Positions 1 to 4,605 of a DNA stretch of 7,405 nt are shown here, piece by piece. A program made the translations under genes and the position numbers. The stretch comes from DAOVFN01 sp964484305 (GTDB lineage Archaea > Aenigmatarchaeota > Aenigmatarchaeia > QMZP01): contig CAZAEI010000041.1 of the NCBI GenBank assembly GCA_964484305.1, forward strand, positions 1 to 7,405, written 5' to 3'. The number at the start of each line of letters is the position of its first letter. The stretch's first letter is position 1. Below the pieces are notes generated by a model. It had not been told where the DNA came from. It saw only the letters and a program-made list of their open reading frames with translations, and made no database searches.

Positions 1-65
1 TCCTGGGCGTGCAGCAGCGCCCAAGGGTGGGGGTGTTCACCCATCAAAGAGTCACGTTAGCTGGG

Positions 66-96
66 AGAGGGTTAGGGAGATCTAATCCTCCAGCAA
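66..96 (+). other. Candidate 31-nt archaeal BHB intron in the 23S peptidyl-transferase loop
   Basis: These 31 bases interrupt GCUGGG|UUAAG, equivalent to the junction G2583/U2584 in E. coli. The fold is a canonical bulge-helix-bulge: outer helix UUA/UAA (57-59 with 98-100), 4-bp central helix GCUG/CAGC (60-63 with 91-94), 5' bulge GGA (64-66), 3' bulge AAU (95-97), a 9-bp inner stem GAGGGUUAG/CUAAUCCUC (67-75 with 82-90, one G-U) and a 6-nt loop. The archaeal splicing endonuclease cuts after the second base of each 3-nt bulge. Doing so here joins G65 to U97 and gives exactly the E. coli spacing up to helix 93. It is too small to encode a homing endonuclease. The alternative is a permanent insertion in the catalytic centre, which seems hard to tolerate. 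The structure is seen in the sequence; splicing is inferred. Confidence 0.75.
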
Positions 97-167
97 TTAA
101 GTACGGTGCGAGCCAGTACGTTCTATATCTTCTGGAGGTGTTGGTCGCCTGAGGGGAAGGGACCTTT

Positions 168-178
168 AGTACGAAAGG
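168..178 (+). other. Sarcin-ricin loop with GAAA instead of GAGA
   Basis: AGUACGAAAGG (168-178) is the factor-binding sarcin-ricin loop of 23S rRNA, which contacts EF-Tu- and EF-G-type GTPases. The closing stem GGGACC/GGUCCC is intact. Against the usual AGUACGAGAGG it differs by one base, A175 at the E. coli G2661 equivalent. Animal mitochondrial rRNAs, for example, also carry GUACGAAAGG, so the change is compatible with function, but it is unusual for a cytoplasmic-type rRNA. Confidence 0.85.
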
Positions 179-212
179 AACAGGGTCCCGTGGCCTCTGG
201 TGTATCAGTCGT

Positions 213-262
213 GACAAGTGCCTGACGGCTTATGTTCATTGAAACAAGCCGTCTCCGCAGTC
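213..262 (+). other. Extended helix 97 region of 23S rRNA
   Basis: Between the helix 96 strands UCAG (205-208) and CUGA (271-274), archaeal references have only a short hairpin. Here about 40 extra bases fold as GAC/GUC (213-215 with 260-262), UGC/GCA (219-221 with 257-259) and an 8-bp perfect stem GACGGCUU/AAGCCGUC (224-231 with 246-253) around a 14-nt loop. The bulge order does not fit a BHB intron, so I read it as a lineage-specific expansion that stays in the mature RNA. Confidence 0.6.
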
Positions 263-317
263 GAAGCGCGCTGAGTAGCTACGCCATAGCTGATAAGCGC
301 TGAATTTCTGGACTTGT

Positions 318-330
318 CTGTTCAGAACAG
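318..330 (+). other. Small extra hairpin in the helix 98 exon
   Basis: CTGTT-CAG-AACAG forms a 5-bp hairpin within about 30 bases (305-334) that lie between the conserved GCUGAA and the conserved GCAU. These bases would remain after removal of the neighbouring intron and so form a modest helix 98 expansion, the position where eukaryotic ES39 and the large Asgard expansion occur. Confidence 0.5.
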
Positions 331-338
331 CAAGGCAT

Positions 339-447
339 AAAGCTCTAGGAAGCTTTATATTATCCGCTAAATCCTCTGGGAATCCCATGCTCATAATCTT
401 AGCTAGAAGTAGGTTTTGTGTCATGTTTTTTCCTAGAGCTTGCCTAA
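339..447 (+). other. Candidate 109-nt archaeal BHB intron in 23S helix 98
   Basis: The conserved domain VI sequence GCAUCUAAGC is split here into GGCAU (ending 338) and CUAAGC (starting 448). The flanks fold as a bulge-helix-bulge: 4-bp central helix AGGC/GCCU (333-336 with 442-445), 3-nt bulges AUA (337-339) and AAC (446-448) on opposite strands, and a perfect 12-bp inner stem AAGCUCUAGGAA/UUCCUAGAGCUU (340-351 with 430-441). Cutting after the second base of each bulge joins AU to CU and rebuilds GCAUCUAAGC exactly. The outer helix is weak (only A332-U449 is clear), so it may be a relaxed BHB. The interior (352-429) is AT-rich with no credible ORF, so no LAGLIDADG endonuclease is encoded. 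Confidence 0.78.
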
Positions 448-482
448 CTAAGCGCGAAGCAGCCCCTGAAAAGAGGCAACCA

Positions 483-548
483 TTGCACAAACTGCTAGGC
501 AACAGTCTCTCAGCCAGGGCTGGGTAACTGCCAGTAGCGGTGCGTGCA
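483..548 (+). other. Extended helix 100 region of 23S rRNA
   Basis: About 65 bases lie between GAGGCAACC and GAGGGUCC where Haloarcula has almost none and E. coli has a short hairpin. They fold as an irregular arm: UGCAC/GUGCA (484-488 with 544-548), CUGCUA/UAGCGG (492-497 with 535-540), GGCA/UGCC (498-501 with 529-532) and a tip CAGC/GCUG (511-514 with 519-522). I found no BHB geometry, so this reads as a retained expansion. Confidence 0.5.
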
Positions 549-652
549 GGAGGGTCCTGTAGACGACAGGTTGATAGAATCGGGGTGTAAGCACCAAGGT
601 TCGCCGAGGTGTTCAGCCCACGGTTACTAATCCCCTACTGGTCCTAGTTAAA

Positions 653-677
653 CAAGCTTTTTTCAGGAAAAAGCTTG
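653..677 (+). terminator. Strong hairpin just after the 23S rRNA
   Basis: CAAGCTTTTT (653-662) and AAAAAGCTTG (668-677) form a perfect 10-bp stem with a 5-nt loop, directly behind the rRNA 3' end. A T-run sits inside the 5' arm rather than after the stem. It may act in 3'-end formation, as a terminator, or as part of pre-rRNA processing. Which of these cannot be told here. Confidence 0.5.
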
Positions 678-847
678 AGCAAAAAGGAGCTTCGCTCCAT
701 TCCATTTCGCTCGCTTCCGTATGAGAAAGGCTTGGAACAAAAGGATAGCTCACCTTTAACCTTTCTTTACAAGAGGCTTCCGCCTTCTTCAAGAAATGCT
801 ACCGAAAGAAACATGCAAGATTCTTTTGTTTAATTGCTTAGCACTAT
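678..847. other. Spacer between 23S rRNA and the propeller gene; two small hairpins, no gene seen
   Basis: The stretch holds GGAGC-TTC-GCTCC (686-698) and AAGAGGC-TTCC-GCCTTCTT (771-789, one bulged base). The second lies about 60 bases beyond the stop of the minus-strand propeller gene and could end its transcript, although no T-run follows on that strand. The one ORF that starts here (796-993 +) is short, runs mostly antisense to the propeller gene, and is unconvincing. Confidence 0.5.
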
Positions 848-2170
848 CTACATATATCTCTTGCCCTTCCTGGTGTAGGGTCCCAGACCGAGTTTGTACT
901 GGGATATATCCATGTAATGGCCGGAAACCGCTCCGTAATCACCAAGGGACTGCCTGTCCTTGTATTTCTCCTCTACTTTCACATCCTCCTTGAAAATCAC
1001 CTCAAGCCGCGGTTCTGTCTGGCTCTCCTCTGTTTCTTCAACAGATGCAGGATAGCTGAGGCTCGTGTGGAACTTCCATTTGAGCCGGCCATCAAGGGTA
1101 ATGGCATACATGTTGCAGTCCCAGGAACCGACATAGAGAATGTCTTTATATACCTTGATGGCAGAATTAACCGGACCATTAGTCGTGAATTTCCAGAGCA
1201 GCCTACCATCCCCTTCCCTTAATGCATAAATGTTGTCATCGGCAGAGCCGGTATATACCACTCCTTTGTGTATGCAGGGAGATGCATCAACAACACCCTC
1301 TGTTTTAAACTCCCATTTCACCTTTCCCTTTCTGACATCAATTGCATAGAAATTGGAATCCCTTGATCCCATGAATGCAATCCCGTTAGAAATCGGGTTG
1401 AATGCGTTTCCCATCGGTTTACTGAAACCCAACTTCCACACAAGATTACCTTTCTCTGCGGAAATGGCATATACATTTCCATCAAAACCCCCGAAGCACA
1501 CAATACCTTCAAATACAGATAGAGTGGAATTTACATGGCAGTTTGTGCCGAATTTCCAGAGAAGCTTTCCATTGCTTTCATTCAGGCAGTAAACATTGAA
1601 ATCCCAAGAACCGAAGTATATTCTTCCCTTGTAAACAACAGGGGGACATGAGACAGGCCCGTTAGTCGAAAACTTCCAGAGAATCTTTCCTGCCAATGAA
1701 ATTGCATAAACGTTCCCGTTTCTTGCCCCCACATAAAGGACATCATTGAACATGTTTGGCCCTATTGCCATCGATGATCCTATTTCGAGTCTCCATACCA
1801 TTTCCCCATTATTAGCATTGAGGCAGTAGACATTCCCATCATATGAACAGAAGTATATCCTGCCTTTATGGAGACAACCAAGATAAGCAACAGGTTCATT
1901 TGTGCCAAATCTCCATGCCATTTTCCCGGCATCTATACCTACGGCATACACATTCTTGTCTTGTGAACCAAATATCACGAGATTTTTATGGAAAAATGGA
2001 TTAGTGGCAACGCTCCCCCCTACCTTGAGTCCCCACAAATAGTTCTTGAACGATTCTGTATAGAAGGTATAGATAGAAACTATCTCCAGCTCCCTGGAGG
2101 TCTTCTTATCAAGCCCGGTCTTTACCTCAACATCCCGGTAATCCATCCCAGGAAGGAAATAGCTTGCCAT
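848..2170 (-). CDS. PQQ/BamB-like eight-bladed beta-propeller protein
   Basis: A 440-residue repeat protein. A unit of about 40 residues recurs with the pattern W-K-F, G-P-V, Y-x-G-S, D-x-N-V-Y-A-I and G-x-L, giving tryptophans at 46, 86, 126, 165, 205, 245, 286, 326 and 365. That equals eight full blades, as in PQQ-repeat (WD40-like) propellers. There is no signal peptide or membrane segment, so it is predicted to be cytoplasmic. This differs from secreted BamB and quinoprotein dehydrogenases, and PQQ binding is not shown. A charged tail (about 375-440) ends in a basic GPYTRKGKRYM. It is cysteine-rich, with VYCLN in two blades. The ATG at 2170 lies 9 bases from the expected TATA-directed start site. 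It is divergent from the T2SF gene at 2261 and convergent with the 23S rRNA. A scaffold or interaction role is likely; the substrate or partner is unknown. Confidence 0.9.
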   Translation of the reverse strand: MASYFLPGMDYRDVEVKTGLDKKTSRELEIVSIYTFYTESFKNYLWGLKVGGSVATNPFFHKNLVIFGSQDKNVYAVGIDAGKMAWRFGTNEPVAYLGCLHKGRIYFCSYDGNVYCLNANNGEMVWRLEIGSSMAIGPNMFNDVLYVGARNGNVYAISLAGKILWKFSTNGPVSCPPVVYKGRIYFGSWDFNVYCLNESNGKLLWKFGTNCHVNSTLSVFEGIVCFGGFDGNVYAISAEKGNLVWKLGFSKPMGNAFNPISNGIAFMGSRDSNFYAIDVRKGKVKWEFKTEGVVDASPCIHKGVVYTGSADDNIYALREGDGRLLWKFTTNGPVNSAIKVYKDILYVGSWDCNMYAITLDGRLKWKFHTSLSYPASVEETEESQTEPRLEVIFKEDVKVEEKYKDRQSLGDYGAVSGHYMDISQYKLGLGPYTRKGKRYM

Positions 2171-2198
2171 GCAACCAGCCCCTTGAATAATTCAGTAC

Positions 2199-2209
2199 AA
2201 TATTTATAT
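2199..2209 (-). promoter_or_regulatory. TATA box of the propeller gene
   Basis: Read on the minus strand the sequence is ATATAAATATT. Its centre lies about 34 bases upstream of the ATG at 2170, which predicts a start site near 2179 and a leader of about 9 bases. AAGGGG within that leader could be a weak ribosome-binding site. Confidence 0.55.
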
Positions 2210-2231
2210 GATGTCTGGGCTTCAAGTAATG

Positions 2232-2240
2232 CTTATTATA
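2232..2240 (+). promoter_or_regulatory. TATA box of the tandem T2SF genes (leaderless)
   Basis: CTTATTATA is centred about 25 bases ahead of the ATG at 2261. Transcription should start at or within a base or two of the start codon, and no Shine-Dalgarno sequence precedes it. This supports ATG 2261 as the start. The 90-bp gap also holds the divergent propeller promoter. Confidence 0.55.
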
Positions 2241-2260
2241 CCCCAGAATAATAATTTAAC

Positions 2261-3157
2261 ATGGCCAAGAAGAAGAGAATCCCGCTCCTGCCCTTCCCGC
2301 TTCCCAGGGCCAAGAGGGTATCAAGGCGATTCCTTGGCGTGGGGGAGAGTCTCTCCCACATGTTCCCGGGCCTCGGGTTCAACCTCGAGCAGTCAGGCCT
2401 CGACTTCGATGCCAGGGAGTGGATGGCCCTGGCCTTCTTCACAGCTATCTTCTACTTCTCGGTCCTCTCCGGGCCCCTGGCCCTTCTCACCCTTGTGGCC
2501 AGGATAGAGCCCGTAAAGGCCCTGGGTATATCCTTCCTGGTCGGATTTGTGATAGGCTTCGTATCCCTCATCTACCTGGCCATGTACCCCAGGCTCATGG
2601 TGACAAAGAAGGTCAACCAGATGGAGCGCTTCCTGCCCCATGGCCTCCACCACCTCCTGATAGAGGTCAGGTCAGGGGTTCCCCTCTACAATTCCCTGGT
2701 CTCCATAGCCCAGAGCAACTACGGCATGCTCTCCCATGAATTCAGGAGGGCAGTGAATGAAATCAACACAGGCAAGTCAGAGATTGCGGCCTTGGAGATG
2801 CTCGCCAGGGAGAACCCCTCACTCTATTTCAGGAGGGTGATATGGCAGCTGGTCAATGCCCTCAAGTCCGGGGCTGACATAGGCCAGACCATAAAGCAGA
2901 TAGTGGACAGCCTGGGGGAGGAGCAGATGATTGCAATCAAGAAGTACGGGGCCCAGCTCAATCCCCTATCCCTGATGTACATGATATTTTGCGTGATATT
3001 TCCCACCCTGGGAATCACCTTCCTCCTCGTCATATCATCCTTTATAGGTATCGGTATCGATATCCAGTATCTGCTTATAGGCATACTGGTCTTCCTCATG
3101 ATGTTCCAGTTCATGCTTATCGGCCTGATAAAGAGCAGAAGGCCCATGGGTGTCTAG
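2261..3157 (+). CDS. Type IV pilus platform protein, T2SF (GspF/TadC/FlaJ-like) family, first copy
   Basis: A 298-residue inner-membrane platform for type IV filament assembly, expected to couple a cytoplasmic ATPase to pilin insertion. A basic N-terminus (MAKKKR) is followed by two membrane segments (about 54-80 and 86-110), a cytoplasmic helical T2SF domain (about 111-230) with the typical RSGVPLYNSL (137-146) and ALKSGADIGQTI (200-211) signatures, and two C-terminal membrane segments (about 235-262 and 267-291). The length fits a single-domain TadB/TadC-type protein, about half of archaellar FlaJ with its two domains. The stop is one base from the ATG of a second T2SF gene, so the two are co-translated and probably form a heteromeric platform. 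Codon use is GC-rich with AGG, ATA and CTC favoured. Confidence 0.9.
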   Translation: MAKKKRIPLLPFPLPRAKRVSRRFLGVGESLSHMFPGLGFNLEQSGLDFDAREWMALAFFTAIFYFSVLSGPLALLTLVARIEPVKALGISFLVGFVIGFVSLIYLAMYPRLMVTKKVNQMERFLPHGLHHLLIEVRSGVPLYNSLVSIAQSNYGMLSHEFRRAVNEINTGKSEIAALEMLARENPSLYFRRVIWQLVNALKSGADIGQTIKQIVDSLGEEQMIAIKKYGAQLNPLSLMYMIFCVIFPTLGITFLLVISSFIGIGIDIQYLLIGILVFLMMFQFMLIGLIKSRRPMGV

Positions 3158-3158
3158 C

Positions 3159-3998
3159 ATGAGGTACGGTTTTGAGTTCGTCTCTGTCCTGGGTGGCCTG
3201 GCCATGATAGCCCTGGCAAACCTGGTCGTAATCGAGATTCTGCCCTTTGCGGTGCCCATATTCAACATGGTGGGGGGCCTTCTCATGGTCCTTCCCCCTG
3301 TGATGGCCCTGTACACGCGCTACAGGACAAAGAAGGAGCTCGAGGAGCAGTTCGTGTCCTTCCTCATGGACCTCACGGATTCCATTGACTCAGGGATGAC
3401 CCTTCCCATGGCCCTCGAGCAGTGCTCCAGAAGGGACTACCTCTCCCTGTCAGGGCACATCAATGACCTGGTTGCCCAGGTCAACTGGGGGGTTCCCTTC
3501 AGGAAGGCCCTGGAGACCTTTGCCAGGAGGACACGCTCTCATCCTGTAAGGAGGGCAGTGAGCACCATAATAGAGACCTACAAGGTCGGCGGAAAGATAT
3601 CAGACACCCTCAACTCTGTCAGGAAGTCCATGACAACGATAAACAAGCTCGATGCCGAGCGCAGGGCCTCTGTATATTCCCAGGTGGTTACCTCCTACAT
3701 TATATTCTTCATATTCATCTTCATCATGGTGGTGATACAGGTCTTTATCCTTCCCACGCTGGCTATCGAGAACATCTCGGATGTCGCTCTCTCTGACGCC
3801 ACCCCGATGAGCCCTGAGGAGTACTCGCAGATATTCACTATCTTCATTATCATACAGGGGTTCTTTGCCGGACTGGCCACGGGCAAGATGGCAGAGGGCT
3901 CCATCCCCGCGGGCCTGAAGCATTCCGTCCTCCTGGTCTTCATAGGCTATGTGATATTCACCCTGGCCACCCAGCTGCCCCAGATAAGGCTTTTCTGA
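3159..3998 (+). CDS. Type IV pilus platform protein, T2SF (GspF/TadC/FlaJ-like) family, second copy
   Basis: 279 residues from ATG 3159, or 282 from the in-frame GTG at 3150 that overlaps the previous gene by 8 bases. I prefer ATG 3159 because GGTG at 3149-3152, a match to the archaeal anti-Shine-Dalgarno, sits 6 bases upstream and the previous stop is one base away, as in translational coupling. Numbered from the GTG, it has membrane segments at about 9-30, 33-56, 181-204, 228-246 and 257-276. A cytoplasmic T2SF domain lies between the second and third, with IDSGMTLPMALEQ (79-91) and YKVGGKISDTLNSV (144-157). It resembles but is not a copy of the upstream protein. The pair matches a TadB/TadC or split-FlaJ arrangement. 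Confidence 0.9.
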   Translation: MRYGFEFVSVLGGLAMIALANLVVIEILPFAVPIFNMVGGLLMVLPPVMALYTRYRTKKELEEQFVSFLMDLTDSIDSGMTLPMALEQCSRRDYLSLSGHINDLVAQVNWGVPFRKALETFARRTRSHPVRRAVSTIIETYKVGGKISDTLNSVRKSMTTINKLDAERRASVYSQVVTSYIIFFIFIFIMVVIQVFILPTLAIENISDVALSDATPMSPEEYSQIFTIFIIIQGFFAGLATGKMAEGSIPAGLKHSVLLVFIGYVIFTLATQLPQIRLF

Positions 3999-4010
3999 GA
4001 GCCTGCCAAC

Positions 4011-4019
4011 ATTTATATA
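4011..4019 (+). promoter_or_regulatory. TATA box of the first pilin gene
   Basis: ATTTATATA is centred 30 bases ahead of the ATG at 4045 and predicts a leader of about 5 bases. It lies only 12 bases past the stop of the T2SF pair, so the pilin, which is needed in large amounts, can be transcribed independently of its platform genes. Confidence 0.65.
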
Positions 4020-4044
4020 CCGGCTGACACTAATAATAATTAGC

Positions 4045-4470
4045 ATGTCAGGCAGAAAGATGTTTAAGGGTGTGTCGCCACTGGTCGCTGTTATAACCCT
4101 TATAGCGTTCACACTGATTATAGCGGGGTTTCTGGCCAACTGGGCGACGCAGTTCACCCAGAGGCAGACCCAGCAGATACAGTACTGCCTCGGCGCAGAG
4201 GCCATAATCCAGGGGGCCACCTATGACAGCGGCGACCTGAATCTCTATGTAAACAACCGGGGCGATGTCGACCTCACCTTTGATATCATCCTCAAGTTCG
4301 ATGACGGCTCTGTTACCAAGCCCTCGGGGACATACACAGCGGATGCCGGGGAGCTCTCGACATTCTCGATAAGCGGCGTGCCAGGCAACCTCACAGAGGC
4401 AAGCATACAGGGCCAGGAGTGCAAGAGCGCCCAGGACTTTGTCGGAAGGTCTTGGATTAATGGCCTGTAG
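4045..4470 (+). CDS. Type IV pilin/archaellin-like precursor (KGVSPLVAVI class)
   Basis: A 141-residue filament subunit. A short basic leader MSGRKMFKG is followed by VSPLVAVITLIAFTLIIAGFL, the hydrophobic N-helix of the archaeal pilin N-terminal domain family. Prepilin peptidase would cut after G9, leaving the helix to pack in the filament core. The C-terminal domain (about 45-141) is beta-rich, with LNLYVNNRG, LTFDIILKF and an NLT glycosylation sequon at N115. Cysteines 48 and 126 could form a disulfide outside the cell. It follows the two T2SF genes and has its own promoter, so it is a likely substrate of that platform. Pilus, archaellum or adhesion role cannot be separated by sequence. 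Confidence 0.88.
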   Translation: MSGRKMFKGVSPLVAVITLIAFTLIIAGFLANWATQFTQRQTQQIQYCLGAEAIIQGATYDSGDLNLYVNNRGDVDLTFDIILKFDDGSVTKPSGTYTADAGELSTFSISGVPGNLTEASIQGQECKSAQDFVGRSWINGL

Positions 4471-4488
4471 GGCCAGGCAGCTTCTTTT
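4461..4488 (+). terminator. Hairpin plus T-rich tract at the end of the first pilin gene
   Basis: TGGCC-TGTAG-GGCCA (4461-4475) forms a 5-bp stem that includes the stop codon in its loop, followed by CTTCTTTT (4481-4488). This looks like a short terminator for an abundant pilin mRNA. Confidence 0.45.
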
Positions 4489-4496
4489 AACTCGGC

Positions 4497-4511
4497 TGTA
4501 AAGGCTTATTT
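4497..4511 (+). repeat. 15-bp direct repeat, left copy; orphan promoter-like sequence
   Basis: TGTAAAGGCTTATTT is identical to 5671-5685, where it is the promoter of the third T2SF gene. Here it is followed at the right distance only by a tiny open frame (GTG 4535, seven codons to TAA at 4558), so it appears to drive nothing. The two copies bracket the AT-rich phosphatase gene. Confidence 0.7.
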
Positions 4512-4559
4512 CACGCCTTATTCTTCCGTAAATAGTGGAGAACATGCACCAATATTAAG

Positions 4560-4567
4560 TATTAATA
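4560..4567 (+). promoter_or_regulatory. TATA box of the phosphatase gene
   Basis: TATTAATA is centred about 25 bases before the ATG at 4589, predicting a leaderless mRNA. It is followed by the inverted repeat GTTTAG-ttttaat-CTAAAC (4568-4586), which lies between the TATA box and the start and could be an operator. Confidence 0.45.
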
Positions 4568-4578
4568 GTTTAGTTTTA

Positions 4579-4605
4579 ATCTAAACCCATGAATCATCTA
4601 AACCC
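4579..4605 (+). repeat. 10-bp direct repeat across the phosphatase start codon
   Basis: ATCTAAACCC occurs at 4579-4588 and again at 4596-4605, seven bases apart, with the ATG between them. The first copy is also the right arm of the inverted repeat. It may be a regulator site or simply a tandem slippage product. Confidence 0.5.

Larger units (their letters stand above)
1..650 (+). rRNA. 23S ribosomal RNA, 3' part (end of domain V and domain VI), archaeal type
   Basis: This is the large-subunit rRNA, cut by the left window edge. Recognisable landmarks are the A-loop (UGUUC, 34-38), the peptidyl-transferase segment ACGUUAGCUGGG (54-65), the helix 93 stem GUAC/GUAC (101-104 with 116-119), the sarcin-ricin loop (168-178) closed by GGGACC/GGUCCC (159-164 with 184-189), GCUGAA (299-304), CUAAGCGCGAAG (448-459), and the terminal GCCCACGG...ACUAAU block near 618-630. 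From memory of the E. coli and Haloarcula sequences, 34-65 aligns gap-free with E. coli 2552-2583 and 97-120 with 2584-2607. The RNA is divergent, but stems are kept by paired changes, so it is probably functional rather than a pseudogene. It carries two intron-like inserts and two extended helices, listed separately. The 3' end near 650 is an estimate by homology. No 5S rRNA or tRNA follows. Confidence 0.96.

Noticed and set aside
213..262. Helix 97 insert as a third BHB intron
   Set aside because: The 3-nt bulge lies on the wrong side of the central helix, and the sequences that should form the central helix (217-220 with 254-257) do not pair.
352..429. Homing endonuclease gene in the 109-nt intron
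   Set aside because: Fewer than 80 bases are available and there is no LAGLIDADG-like open frame on either strand.
236..502. 88-codon minus-strand ORF inside the rRNA
   Set aside because: It lies wholly within 23S rRNA and its intron/expansion sequence. It has no ribosome-binding site or TATA box, and its translation resembles nothing.
483..548. Helix 100 insert as a BHB intron
   Set aside because: The unpaired bases form internal loops on both strands rather than two opposite 3-nt bulges, and the position is naturally variable between species.
1..650. 23S rRNA as a decayed pseudogene
   Set aside because: Stems of helix 91, helix 93 and the sarcin-ricin loop are kept by paired bases, A2602 and U2585 equivalents are intact, and both large interruptions have exact splice geometry. 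Decay would not give this.
653..847. 5S rRNA or tRNA in the spacer after 23S
   Set aside because: No 5S-like core, no T-loop GGTTCRA with a matching acceptor stem, and no cloverleaf could be found.
2261..3998. A split archaellar FlaJ of a complete archaellum operon
   Set aside because: No FlaI, FlaH, FlaF or FlaG gene is present, and each protein has a single T2SF domain. A general type IV pilus label is safer.
4048..4545. 165-codon ORF antisense to the first pilin
   Set aside because: It is fully antisense to a well-supported pilin, has no promoter or family resemblance, and arises from GC-biased codon use.
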